DNA from: Hyphomonadaceae bacterium | Lineage (GTDB): Bacteria; Pseudomonadota; Alphaproteobacteria; Caulobacterales; Aquidulcibacteraceae | DNA length: 49,145 nucleotides | Assembly: GCA_021299265.1 (NCBI GenBank) | Contig: JAJTGP010000135.1 | Location: 1-49,145, forward strand | Direction of reading: 5' to 3' | Shown here: positions 1 through 8,101 of the stretch, piece after piece | Numbering within the stretch: the first letter of the stretch is position 1 | Layout of the letters: the number at the start of each line of letters is the position of its first letter | The notes under the pieces: model-generated | Databases searched by the model: none | Seen by the model: the letters and a program-made list of their open reading frames with translations, nothing else | What the model was told of the DNA's origin: nothing | Program-made: the position numbers and the translations under genes

Positions 1-367
1 CAATGATGATTTTACCGTCAAAACCAATCGTGTCACCGGCGGCTCGGCCCCGGCCCGCATTTGGCGCGCCTTTATGGTTCCAACCATGAAAGGTGTTGCC
101 CCACGTGGCTTTGCTTTGCCACTTGCCCCCGCCCCAGATCCCAATGCCTTGGCAGAGCCGACCGACGAGAATGTCGAGACCCTGCCGGTTGATGCCCTGG
201 ATATGCCGGCAGTCGGCGACGGCGCACCTGTGTCGGCTTCTCCAAGCCCAGAAGCCCAGCCAGCGACACCTACGCCAGCCCGTACGGCCCCTGAAACCCG
301 CAGTCTCGATGAGATCGTGAAGGACGTTCAGGCAAGGCCAGCGGAAGCCAGCGGCCCGCCGCGATAG
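1..367 (+). CDS. Class A penicillin-binding protein (PBP1A-like), C-terminal end only
   Basis: The reading frame is open from the first bases of the window and ends in TAG at 367, so only the C-terminus is present. The first residues include GNDD and, soon after, VTGGSAPARIWRAFM. This is the conserved end of the transpeptidase domain in bifunctional glycosyltransferase/transpeptidase PBPs of the PBP1A type. After it comes a tail rich in Pro and Ala, which is typical of alphaproteobacterial PBP1A proteins. The full protein would polymerise and cross-link peptidoglycan in the periplasm while anchored in the inner membrane. The catalytic domains lie outside the window and cannot be checked. The ATG at 74 in the ORF track is internal and is not a start. 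Confidence 0.85.
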   Translation, partial: NDDFTVKTNRVTGGSAPARIWRAFMVPTMKGVAPRGFALPLAPAPDPNALAEPTDENVETLPVDALDMPAVGDGAPVSASPSPEAQPATPTPARTAPETRSLDEIVKDVQARPAEASGPPR

Positions 368-480
368 CGGGTACCACAACTGGACTTTAACTTTTTGTAA
401 TCTTTGATTAGACAGTTCTGCCGTTGGCAGGACCGTCGTATCATGTCAATTTGCTCTCGTCTTTTCGGGGGAGAGTATCG

Positions 481-2508
481 ATGAATTTGAAGTCATTATT
501 GGCTGCGACGGCGCTGTGTTCTGTCATGTTTGTGCCGGCCTATGCGCAGACCACACCAAAAATGCGCGAAGTTTTGAAGATTTGGCAATTAGATAAGCCA
601 AGCCCAAATACGCAATTTGTAACTAAAAGCGTCACTGAAGATCGTACGGTATTGGAAAACGTTGTTTTCAAGAACCCGGCAACCAAGAAGACAGATGTCA
701 GCTTCGGTCAATTGATCCTTCAACGATTGCCACAAGTAGATGCGGCCACTGATCAAGCCCGTTTCAGCGTAAGTTTTCTGAACGGCACCGTGTTTCAAGA
801 AAATGGTGAAGATGTCGCGGTCGGCAAGTTGGAGATTAGTGGCCTTACAACGGCAACAAATCTTGAGACTTTTGCCAAATGGGCGAGTGGTAGCACTGTC
901 GATAAAAGTGCATCTGATGCTCGTTTTGATGGCGACATTCGCGCTTCAAACATGTCCACGAAGACCAAGGATTCAGCTGGCAAAGTCGCTGACTTGAAAA
1001 TTGGCGACTTAAATCTTCTGGGTCTGTCTCTTTCTGAAACTGGCTGGTCCGCCAAAACCGTCGAGATGTTGAATACTGAGGTTGTTGATTCTGAGGCGGC
1101 TGTAAAACTTGGCAAAATCTCTGTGTCCAATTTCAAAAGCAACGGTTGGGAATCCCTTGATTCTTCCAGCAACTTCCTGTCCGACAACTTTGATTTCAAA
1201 AAATTGTCCATCGATTCGATGCTGATTGAAGGCGTCGCCATGGATATTCAGATGCCCGCTGAGAAGGAAAAGGCCGAAAATCTGAAGTTCACCATGGACC
1301 GGATGGAATTGACCAACTGGACCGACAAAAATATTGGCAGGTTTGGCTTGTCAGGCATGAAGGCCACAACGGGTCAAGGCGATAAACGGATTGATATGCG
1401 GCTTGAATCCTTCACGCTGGATGACATCAATGTCGCTTATTATTCGGCTCTTGGAAGTGCTTTCATGAAGGCCGTGCCAAACTTGGATAAAAAGCCAAGC
1501 GGCCGCTCCGCACTCCTCGGCTTTGCTGAACTGGCCTCAGCGTCTGCATCGGCAGCGGCAACAACCGCTGCGCCTGCCAAATCGGTCACAACTGCCCCTA
1601 GTCCGAAACTGAAGGATTTGTTGCCAGGTGGTCCACTCGATGGCGGCATTGGAGCCATTGCGATGTCGAATTTCGGCTTCGAAGTTATGGGCTTTAACTT
1701 CACGATCGACAAAATTGCGACCAGCACGGTCCGCAATGGGGATGGGATCATTACTGAATCAAAATTGGCCCCCATCACGATGAAGCTGACCATACCAGAG
1801 GCCTTGCTGAACCAGCCCGACAGCCCGATGGCGATGTTTGCGCCATTGGTTGCAGATGGGATTGAACTGGTTATTCGCGCTGATGCCTCCTATGATCCCG
1901 TGACCGACGTCGTGAAATTTGACGACCTGAATTACACCTTAAACGGTTGGGCGGGTTTCAATCTGGATATGTCTATGGATGGCTTCGCGAAATTCTATCG
2001 CGAACAGACTGTCGATTCCTTGATCGCGCCATTTGCTGCAGATATGAAAAAGCTGAATGATCCCAAAGGTAAAGGGGCCAAAAAGCCAGACACGACGGAA
2101 GACCTAAAGGCACTGATGGCGATCTACAAAGGTGTGCGCTTCCTTAATGGCGCGCTGGAGCTTCGCGATCAGGGCGGGCTTGCTAAAGCTGCTGGGGTCT
2201 TTGCTTCTATGATGGCCCCTCCTGCCAAGGGAGCGACCAGCCGGACTGCCGCACAAGATGCGCAAGCTGTGGCCCAAGTTCGAACATCTTGGGCTGAGCC
2301 TCTGCGCAAGTCGGCTGCTGAGAAGAACAAATCGATCATGGAACGTCAGTTCCTGATTGCCTTGGCGCGCTGGATCGAAGTTGGTGGCGTGATGACGGCC
2401 GCAGTACAGCCGCCAGCGCCGCTTGATTTGCCTGCTTTGGCAAACGAAAAAGACCTGCAAACCCGACTGGGCCTGACGTTTACCAATCAGCCAGCCGCTA
2501 AGAACTGA
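481..2508 (+). CDS. Large secreted or periplasmic protein of unknown function
   Basis: This 675-residue protein begins with a clear Sec signal peptide (MNLKSLLAATALCSVMFVPAYA, cleavage near AYA-QT). I chose the ATG at 481, not the track start at 424, because GGGGGAG lies just upstream and the signal peptide begins there. I do not recognise the mature protein. It is rich in alternating hydrophobic and polar segments, with recurring phrases such as IGDLNLLGLSLS, KISVSNFKSNGW and SFTLDDINVAYY. This suggests repeated beta-strands, as in AsmA-like or other long beta-sheet envelope proteins. An Ala/Ser/Thr-rich linker lies near residues 355-380. No catalytic motif is evident. The N-terminal half looks more A+T-rich than neighbouring genes. 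Its 3' end overlaps phaZ on the other strand by 22 bp. It could be an envelope or lipid-handling protein, but that is only a guess. Confidence 0.8.
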   Translation: MNLKSLLAATALCSVMFVPAYAQTTPKMREVLKIWQLDKPSPNTQFVTKSVTEDRTVLENVVFKNPATKKTDVSFGQLILQRLPQVDAATDQARFSVSFLNGTVFQENGEDVAVGKLEISGLTTATNLETFAKWASGSTVDKSASDARFDGDIRASNMSTKTKDSAGKVADLKIGDLNLLGLSLSETGWSAKTVEMLNTEVVDSEAAVKLGKISVSNFKSNGWESLDSSSNFLSDNFDFKKLSIDSMLIEGVAMDIQMPAEKEKAENLKFTMDRMELTNWTDKNIGRFGLSGMKATTGQGDKRIDMRLESFTLDDINVAYYSALGSAFMKAVPNLDKKPSGRSALLGFAELASASASAAATTAAPAKSVTTAPSPKLKDLLPGGPLDGGIGAIAMSNFGFEVMGFNFTIDKIATSTVRNGDGIITESKLAPITMKLTIPEALLNQPDSPMAMFAPLVADGIELVIRADASYDPVTDVVKFDDLNYTLNGWAGFNLDMSMDGFAKFYREQTVDSLIAPFAADMKKLNDPKGKGAKKPDTTEDLKALMAIYKGVRFLNGALELRDQGGLAKAAGVFASMMAPPAKGATSRTAAQDAQAVAQVRTSWAEPLRKSAAEKNKSIMERQFLIALARWIEVGGVMTAAVQPPAPLDLPALANEKDLQTRLGLTFTNQPAAKN

Positions 2509-3767
2509 CGCTCTTTATCCGCACTGAAATAGGTGCGGATGAATTGCTTTTGGCGCGGGTAAATCTCGCTCTTGAATCGTCGGCCATTAAACACACCATA
2601 GTGGCCGACGCCTTCCTGCACATAATCATATTGCATCTTTTTCGGAATGCCGGTGCAGAGGTCGTGGGCTGCTTGGGTCTGGCCGATGCCAGATATATCG
2701 TCCTTCTCGCCCTCAACCGTCATCAGCGCGACGGTCTTGATCAATTGGGGCTTCACCAGACGGTCGCGGCACATCAAGATGCCGCGCGGCAGATGGTGTT
2801 CTTGGAACACTTTCTGGATCGTCTGGAGGTAGAATTCCTCTGACAGGTCGAGAACCGCGAGATATTCGTCATAGAATTCGCGGTGCTTTTCGGCTTCGTC
2901 GCCATCACCAGCAACCAAATGGTTGAAGAAGTCGCGGTGGGCGTCAATGTGGCGGTCCATATTCATTTGCATGAAGGACGCCAATTGCACAAAGCCCGGA
3001 TAGACACGCCGGAATGCGCCGGGGAAAATCGGTGGCACGGTCTGGATCATCTTGGACTCAAACCACGTGAACGGCTTTTCTTCAGCCAGCTTATTGGTCA
3101 CTGTCGGCGAACAACGCGCATCAATGGGCGAGCCCATATAGGTCATCGACGCGGGCAGGGCAGGGTCCTTGTCTTCGGCCATCAAGGCGATGGCGGCAAG
3201 GACTGGCGGGCCGGGTTGGCACACCGCCACCACATGGGCTTTCGGGCCTACTTGCACCAACATCTCGCGGATATGTTCGATATAATCATCCAGATCAAAG
3301 CGACCCATGCCAATCGGTACATCGCGGGCATCGTGCCAGTCAGTGATATAGACGTCGTGATCTTGGATGAAGGCTTCGACCGTACCGCGCAACAAAGTCG
3401 CGAAATGGCCCGATAAAGGCGCTGCAATTAGGACGCGAGGCTCAACCCAATCTGGGCCGCGCGCTTCGGTCAATGCCTGTTTGTCGCGTTTAAAGTGGAC
3501 GAGGCTGCACCAAGCAGAAGACCAGACGGTCTCAATCGTCACGGGCACCTTAATGCCGTTGATGATTGTGGAATCGATGCGCCAATCGGGCTTTTCATAG
3601 CGGCGGGTCATGGCCTCAAACAGGTCTGACGCGGCGCTGAGATTGCGGCCAAAGGGCGTCTGCGCGATGGGGTTCAGCGGGTTAGCCAGCATGGCGCGCT
3701 GGAAATTGACAGCCACTCGCCAAGGCATCAGAGCGGCACGCTGCATCTCAACTATGGAATAAAGCAT
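2487..3767 (-). CDS. phaZ: Intracellular poly(3-hydroxybutyrate) depolymerase
   Basis: This 426-residue protein resembles the intracellular PHB depolymerases of the Ralstonia/Cupriavidus PhaZ1 type, which mobilise stored polyhydroxybutyrate granules in the cytoplasm. The expected alpha/beta-hydrolase triad is visible. The nucleophile is Cys183 in VCQPGPPV (Cys replaces the usual Ser). The acid is probably Asp356 in EGEKDDIS and the base is His389 in GVGHYGVF. There is no signal peptide, which fits an intracellular enzyme. I chose the ATG at 3767 because GAGGGAG precedes it at good spacing; the track start at 3791 adds only an unlikely extension. The upstream 240 bp hold a TGC-rich inverted repeat that may be a PhaR operator. 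No synthase or phasin gene is in the window. Confidence 0.93.
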   Translation of the reverse strand: MLYSIVEMQRAALMPWRVAVNFQRAMLANPLNPIAQTPFGRNLSAASDLFEAMTRRYEKPDWRIDSTIINGIKVPVTIETVWSSAWCSLVHFKRDKQALTEARGPDWVEPRVLIAAPLSGHFATLLRGTVEAFIQDHDVYITDWHDARDVPIGMGRFDLDDYIEHIREMLVQVGPKAHVVAVCQPGPPVLAAIALMAEDKDPALPASMTYMGSPIDARCSPTVTNKLAEEKPFTWFESKMIQTVPPIFPGAFRRVYPGFVQLASFMQMNMDRHIDAHRDFFNHLVAGDGDEAEKHREFYDEYLAVLDLSEEFYLQTIQKVFQEHHLPRGILMCRDRLVKPQLIKTVALMTVEGEKDDISGIGQTQAAHDLCTGIPKKMQYDYVQEGVGHYGVFNGRRFKSEIYPRQKQFIRTYFSADKERQFLAAG

Positions 3768-3920
3768 GGTCGCTCCCTCTGCACGCACCACATGTGGCAG
3801 CCAGATCAGCTATGATTGCATGGTATCTATGAAGATTTGGCAACCATATCACGCAGCATATTTCGCCCGCTTGCCGCTAGGGAATGTAAATTTCACGATC
3901 AAAAACAGATATTTACAAAA

Positions 3921-3952
3921 ATGCTGCAACTGCGTTGTGCAAGGTGCACAAC
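3921..3952. promoter_or_regulatory. TGC-rich inverted repeat upstream of phaZ; candidate operator
   Basis: The segment has several TGC/GCA steps and ends in a 7-bp inverted repeat, GTTGTGC-AAGGT-GCACAAC, at 3934-3952. It lies about 165-180 bp upstream of the phaZ start, in the 243-bp gap between phaZ and the end of the SCO gene. PhaR repressors of PHB metabolism bind TGC-rich DNA in other alphaproteobacteria, so a PhaR site is a reasonable inference. The distance to the start codon is rather long. I see no convincing -35/-10 pair in this gap. Confidence 0.4.
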
Positions 3953-4010
3953 CGATAGGTGGACTGGACTTCGAACAAAACCGACGGCAACGGCCCGCAC
4001 GGTGAGTCTT

Positions 4011-4703
4011 TCAGAGGCCGTTCTTTGACAGGGCTGCCAGACATTGGCCCATCACTTTGGGGTCTGGATCGGCTGAAAAGAAGGTGGAAAGCTTGCCCTG
4101 ACGATCCACCAAATAGAAGATCGAAGTATGGTCGATCAGATAATCCTTGGCCGCAGAGCCCTCTGGCACGGACTTGCGAAAGCCAACCTTATAGGCTTTG
4201 GCCGCTGCGGCGACTTGCTCCACGCTGCCGGTTAGGGCTTGCAGATTTTCTGGGAAACCTGCCGACGCCACATAGGCTTTCAAGGCCGCTGGCGTATCGC
4301 GCTCTGGGTCCAAGCTGATCAATAGGGGCTGAATGTCACCCGCCTTAGAGCCTGGAACCGTTTTGGCTTCGTCCAAAGCCAGCCGCATGGTTTGCAGCGA
4401 CAGCGGGCAGATGTCCGGGCAATAGGTAAAGCCGAAATAGATCAAAGCGGGCTTGCCCAAGAAACTTTTCTCGGTCACCGCCAAATTGTCCTGATTGACC
4501 AGACTGAATGGGCCGCCAATCTCCGCAAAAGCCCGGGCGTTGCAGCCCTCTGGCAGGGCGGTCTCAACAGGCTTTGGGGTCAAGCCCTTTTGCACAAAGG
4601 CCGCGCCCAATACCACCAATCCAAGGCCAAGCGCGCCAATGGCGATCAGGCGCGGCAGAGGGGTAGATGGCTTGGTGGGGGGCGTTTCAGACGGTTTCGA
4701 CAT
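4011..4703 (-). CDS. SCO1/SenC family copper chaperone
   Basis: This 230-residue protein has a short cytoplasmic N-terminus, one transmembrane anchor (about residues 18-37) and a periplasmic thioredoxin-like domain. The copper-binding signature is present: Cys95 and Cys99 in YCPDICP and His192 in DHTSIFYLVD. SCO proteins deliver copper to the CuA site of cytochrome c oxidase or keep its thiols reduced. I chose the ATG at 4703 because it puts the anchor near the N-terminus. The track start at 4817 would add 38 residues with no family support. The gene diverges from the DJ-1/PfpI gene. No oxidase genes are nearby. Confidence 0.9.
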   Translation of the reverse strand: MSKPSETPPTKPSTPLPRLIAIGALGLGLVVLGAAFVQKGLTPKPVETALPEGCNARAFAEIGGPFSLVNQDNLAVTEKSFLGKPALIYFGFTYCPDICPLSLQTMRLALDEAKTVPGSKAGDIQPLLISLDPERDTPAALKAYVASAGFPENLQALTGSVEQVAAAAKAYKVGFRKSVPEGSAAKDYLIDHTSIFYLVDRQGKLSTFFSADPDPKVMGQCLAALSKNGL

Positions 4704-4853
4704 GGACCGTGATCCACCACTTATTCCGGGTGCTGGCAAGCACGCTTCGACAGTTTTGCCTGCGACCGTTTGTCCGGAAAGCGGCTCAAACACGTCTTTC
4801 AGGTCCCGCCGCATCATGTTAGGGGCTTAGCGTCAATTTAGTTGGGCGGACCC

Positions 4854-5534
4854 ATGTTTCAAATCGGCTTTATCCTGTTTCCCAACGTCACCCAGTTGGA
4901 CTTTACCGGGCCATTGCAGGTTCTCCACCGTTTACCGGACTCACAAGTCCACATCATCAGCCACGACCTCGCGCCGGTGCCGAGTGATTGCGGGCTGTCC
5001 TTGGTGCCGACAACGACGTTTGACGCCTGTCCGCCGCTGGATTTGATCTGTGTGCCCGGTGGCTTTGGGGTAGAGCAGGCGATGGCAGACCCGGTCCTGA
5101 TTGCATTTTTGAAGCAGCAGGCTGGCCAAGCGCGCTATATCACGAGCGTCTGCACCGGCGCGTTTGTCCTTGGCGCAGCCGGCTTATTGAAGGACAAGCA
5201 GGCGACCACGCATTGGGCGTATCATAACTTATTGGCCGAGGTTGGTGCGATCCCAACTCAAGGCCGTGTGGTGCGCGACGGGCGAGTCTTCACCGGCGGC
5301 GGCGTCACGGCTGGGATCGACTTTGCTTTGACGATTGTCGCCGAAATCGCAAGCCAAGCCGTGGCCCAACGCATTCAATTGTCGATTGAATATGATCCCG
5401 CGCCCCCGTTCGTCGGCGGTTCACCGCAAACAACGCCGGGTGATATTCTCGCAGGGCTTGCGGGTTTTTATGCCAAGCGCAATCTGGAGTTTGGACCAGC
5501 TGTGACAAAGGCTTATAGTCAGTTCAGCGATTAA
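4854..5534 (+). CDS. DJ-1/PfpI family protein, isonitrile hydratase-like
   Basis: This 226-residue protein belongs to the DJ-1/PfpI (class I glutamine amidotransferase-like) superfamily. The nucleophile elbow carries the conserved Cys in SVCTGAFVLGAAGLL, and an early acidic residue lies in TQLDFTGP. Both match cyclohexyl-isocyanide hydratase (InhA) and the related N-domains of AraC-type regulators. There is no DNA-binding domain, so it is more likely an enzyme than a regulator. The exact substrate is not decided by sequence. I chose the ATG at 4854; the track start at 4842 is a TTG four codons earlier. GGGCGGA precedes the ATG at rather short spacing. Its stop overlaps the end of mmcB on the opposite strand by 4 bp. 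Confidence 0.85.
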   Translation: MFQIGFILFPNVTQLDFTGPLQVLHRLPDSQVHIISHDLAPVPSDCGLSLVPTTTFDACPPLDLICVPGGFGVEQAMADPVLIAFLKQQAGQARYITSVCTGAFVLGAAGLLKDKQATTHWAYHNLLAEVGAIPTQGRVVRDGRVFTGGGVTAGIDFALTIVAEIASQAVAQRIQLSIEYDPAPPFVGGSPQTTPGDILAGLAGFYAKRNLEFGPAVTKAYSQFSD

Positions 5535-6028
5535 AGGCGCAATGCCCGCACGGCAGCGTGGCGCGCGAAGCTCAAGGTCACCGCCTTGCGTCGCGCTGGG
5601 GCCAGATCAAACCGCGGCGCGCGGCGCACAATCTCGGCCCCAAAGCTATCGGCGACAATCAGGCCAGGCGCTTGCTCTTCGGTTGCGGGGATCAAATCGA
5701 TGGGAAAGTCCGGCGCGACCGCGAAATAAAATAGGTCGCAATAGGGCGCATATTCAGGCCATTTCATATCGGTCTTGAAGTCCTCAACCCCGGATTTGAC
5801 CTCTACAATCACCAATTCGCCCTTTTGGCCGAGGCCGCAAATATCAGCGCGGCGACTATTGGCGAGCTTAAACTCCCAAATGGGCGCATAGCCCGCATGG
5901 ATCAGGCAGCGCGTCGCGCCATTGCGCACGGCCAAGGTCACGTCGGGCCGTGCCGCTGGCATGGCAACCGAACCCACTGTTTCTGTGGAGGTGTAAGACA
6001 AAAGATCAGGGCTCAGAGGATCAAGCAT
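5531..6028 (-). CDS. mmcB: MmcB family DNA repair protein
   Basis: This 165-residue protein matches the alphaproteobacterial MmcB family, named for mitomycin C resistance in Caulobacter. It contains a PD-(D/E)XK nuclease-like core: RRADICGLG followed by ELVIVEVKSG, then DFKTDMKW, Y and D residues typical of the family. The likely role is cytoplasmic handling of DNA crosslink or damage repair intermediates. The ATG at 6028 gives the longest product. An internal ATG at residue 23 (MPAARPDV) is also possible because no strong ribosome-binding site precedes the first one. It is tail-to-tail with the PfpI gene and lies just downstream of the DUF6065 gene on the same strand, with a gap of 40 bp. 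Confidence 0.85.
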   Translation of the reverse strand: MLDPLSPDLLSYTSTETVGSVAMPAARPDVTLAVRNGATRCLIHAGYAPIWEFKLANSRRADICGLGQKGELVIVEVKSGVEDFKTDMKWPEYAPYCDLFYFAVAPDFPIDLIPATEEQAPGLIVADSFGAEIVRRAPRFDLAPARRKAVTLSFARHAAVRALRL

Positions 6029-6068
6029 GACCCATCATGTTCCATCTATGTTCTTTTGTCGAGTGGCC

Positions 6069-6818
6069 CTATTTCTTTTTTGCTTTAGAGCCCGGCCACG
6101 GCTGAACATCCAGCTTGGTCCAATGACGGGCCTTCTGCGTCGGCTTTGCATCCGGCCCCAGACCCTGGAAATAGGCCTTTTGCCACTTGTCTTTGCGGGC
6201 TTGGGAATCGGGAATTTCAAGCTCTTGATTGAAGTTATTCCGGCTATCCTGCCAAGCCTCATAGGATTCCTTCAATTTATCCTCAGTTTCATAAGGCTGG
6301 AATTCTGGCTTGATTTGCTCAATCGCCGCCAAATTGACCGGGAAGATATGGGCAAACGGCTCGCCCTTTTGGAAGCGGACGGGGTGGAAGGCGCGCGTCA
6401 TTACCCAATTCATCGTGAACGTGTAATGCGACCAGTCGGTCTCGATAATACCAGAAAGGGCGGCAATCCCATCCTTGGGATTATTCATTGGCCCGGTCGT
6501 CATGAGTTGGGTGCCGGGCTCGGTGCGGAAAATCTGGTTCACATGGAAGGTCAACACGCCGTGGCCAAAGTGGCTGGTCGGGTGGGGCCAACCGTCTTCT
6601 AAAATTTCCACCACCATGGCATCGGGACTCGGCCCGCCATCCCACGTCACCTCAAACGAGCACGGGCACAACAATTCCCAGCCGTATTGGTTGGCAATGT
6701 TCAGTGGCAAGCAACGATAGGCAAAGCGGTCGGAGGTGGAGTCCATCCAAGGACGCTGGGCGGGGCCCGGACGCATCTCCGTCGGAGGAAAGCCAAGGGT
6801 GTAGGAGATCAGTTTCAT
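6069..6818 (-). CDS. DUF6065 family protein
   Basis: This 249-residue protein resembles the DUF6065 family, judged by its start (MKLISYTLGFPP), the early RPWMDSTSDRFAYRCLPL segment and the later GEPFAHIFPV segment. The family has no assigned function known to me. There is no signal peptide or membrane segment, and the sequence is rich in aromatic residues, with Trp and His spread through it. Residues 195-249 are Lys-rich and charged and end in KAKKK. It sits between a small membrane protein gene and mmcB on the same strand, but the gaps do not prove one transcript. The family assignment is from memory and is moderately sure. Confidence 0.75.
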   Translation of the reverse strand: MKLISYTLGFPPTEMRPGPAQRPWMDSTSDRFAYRCLPLNIANQYGWELLCPCSFEVTWDGGPSPDAMVVEILEDGWPHPTSHFGHGVLTFHVNQIFRTEPGTQLMTTGPMNNPKDGIAALSGIIETDWSHYTFTMNWVMTRAFHPVRFQKGEPFAHIFPVNLAAIEQIKPEFQPYETEDKLKESYEAWQDSRNNFNQELEIPDSQARKDKWQKAYFQGLGPDAKPTQKARHWTKLDVQPWPGSKAKKK

Positions 6819-6881
6819 GGCTAAGCTTCCTCAGTCTTTGGAGGCGATTTGTCTAGTCCTAATGGCGCAAGCCTCGCACCC

Positions 6882-7079
6882 TTAAGCCAGCAATGTGCGG
6901 ATGGCCCAAAAGATCAAACCCCAAAGGCCGCTGGAAGCCAGCAGCGCAAAGACGATCGTCTGCTGCCAAGACCATTTTTGCTTGCCAACGTCGTCTTCCC
7001 GATAGGCACGCGCGACAGCCACGGGCGGCCGTGAAACCGACCCAAGCTTGCGGGGAAAGGGAGACTCTAACTGGGTCAT
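6882..7079 (-). CDS. Small single-pass membrane protein, unknown
   Basis: This is a 65-residue product if it starts at the ATG at 7079 (MTQLESPFPRKLGS). The first 40 residues are polar and basic. A hydrophobic segment (TIVFALLASSGLWGLIFWAI) lies near the C-terminus, so the predicted form is tail-anchored with its N-terminus in the cytoplasm. I do not recognise a family. The ATG has no strong ribosome-binding site, and the track offers an extra 14 residues upstream. It diverges from kdsA and lies 63 bp upstream of the DUF6065 gene. Support comes from the coherent membrane segment and the lack of a competing frame. Confidence 0.55.
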   Translation of the reverse strand: MTQLESPFPRKLGSVSRPPVAVARAYREDDVGKQKWSWQQTIVFALLASSGLWGLIFWAIRTLLA

Positions 7080-7255
7080 GGAGCCATTAAAACTGCGAAA
7101 CCTTATGCATGTGTTAACCAAACCCCATCGAAAGGCATTGTCCTAATCCCTATCTGTTTATTTCAGCGCAAAGCTATGCCAAAAGCGGCGCGCGCCTGTG
7201 TCAGATCAGGCTAGTCAAACAAAGCTGCGGTCGCCACGCCGCCGGAGATGTAAAG

Positions 7256-8101
7256 ATGACCAATCCCGCCCCCATCGTAACCGTCGGTGCTGGCTCAGGC
7301 GCTGTGCAGGTCGGCAACAGCTTGCCAATCAGTTTCATTTGCGGGCCGTGTGCGATGGAAAGCCGCGAACATGCGTTGGAAACGGCCCAATGGCTGAAAG
7401 AAACCTATGGCAAATTGGGCGCGGGCCTCATCTACAAGTCCAGCTATGACAAGGCCAATCGGTCGAGCCTAACCGGCGCGCGCGGTTTTGGCCTCGATAA
7501 TGCCATGGCGGTGTTTCAAGAGATAAAGGACAAATTGGGCCTGCCAGTTCTGACTGACGTGCACACCGAAGAGCATTGCCGCATCGTGGGCGAAGTCGTC
7601 GATGTCCTACAGATCCCGGCTTTCTTGTGCCGTCAGACGGATTTGCTGATTGCTGCGGCCAAGACAGGCAAGGTCGTCAATATCAAAAAGGGCCAGTTCT
7701 TGGCACCTTGGGACATGAAACATGTGATCGCTAAAGTCACAGGCTCTGGCAATCCCAATGTGATGGTGACCGAGCGTGGCGCAAGCTTTGGCTATAACAC
7801 CTTGGTGACGGATTTCCGCGGCTTGCCGACGATGGCTGCTTTTGGCGCGCCGGTTGTGTTTGACGCAACCCATTCGGTGCAACAGCCAGGCGGCAAGGGC
7901 GATTCCTCTGGCGGGGACCGCACGATGGTCAAATATCTGGCGCGTGCCGCAGCGGCCGTTGGTGTCGCCGCCATCTTCATGGAAAGCCATCCAGATCCCG
8001 ACAAAGCCCCGTCTGACGGCCCAAATATGGTGCCGTTTGCTGAGTTGGAAGATGTTTTGCAGGGCATTATCGCCCACGACAAGATCACCAAGGGCTATTA
8101 G
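7256..8101 (+). CDS. kdsA: 3-deoxy-8-phosphooctulonate synthase (Kdo-8-P synthase)
   Basis: This 281-residue cytoplasmic enzyme condenses phosphoenolpyruvate with arabinose 5-phosphate to make Kdo 8-phosphate for lipopolysaccharide inner core. Family signatures include KSSYDKANRSS, FLCRQTDLL, NIKKGQFLAPWDM and ERGASFGYN. In the first strand the motif is CGPCAMES. Its Cys is the metal ligand of the metal-dependent class II enzymes, where class I enzymes such as that of E. coli have Asn. The start at 7256 follows GGAG at reasonable spacing. A 9-bp hairpin with a TTCG loop begins four bases after the stop. The gene stands alone; eno and pyrG, frequent neighbours in other genomes, are not seen. 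Confidence 0.96.
   Translation: MTNPAPIVTVGAGSGAVQVGNSLPISFICGPCAMESREHALETAQWLKETYGKLGAGLIYKSSYDKANRSSLTGARGFGLDNAMAVFQEIKDKLGLPVLTDVHTEEHCRIVGEVVDVLQIPAFLCRQTDLLIAAAKTGKVVNIKKGQFLAPWDMKHVIAKVTGSGNPNVMVTERGASFGYNTLVTDFRGLPTMAAFGAPVVFDATHSVQQPGGKGDSSGGDRTMVKYLARAAAAVGVAAIFMESHPDPDKAPSDGPNMVPFAELEDVLQGIIAHDKITKGY

Noticed and set aside
417-430. CTGCC-GTT-GGCAG hairpin upstream of the secreted protein gene
   Set aside because: The stem is only five base pairs with no T-tract and could easily arise by chance.
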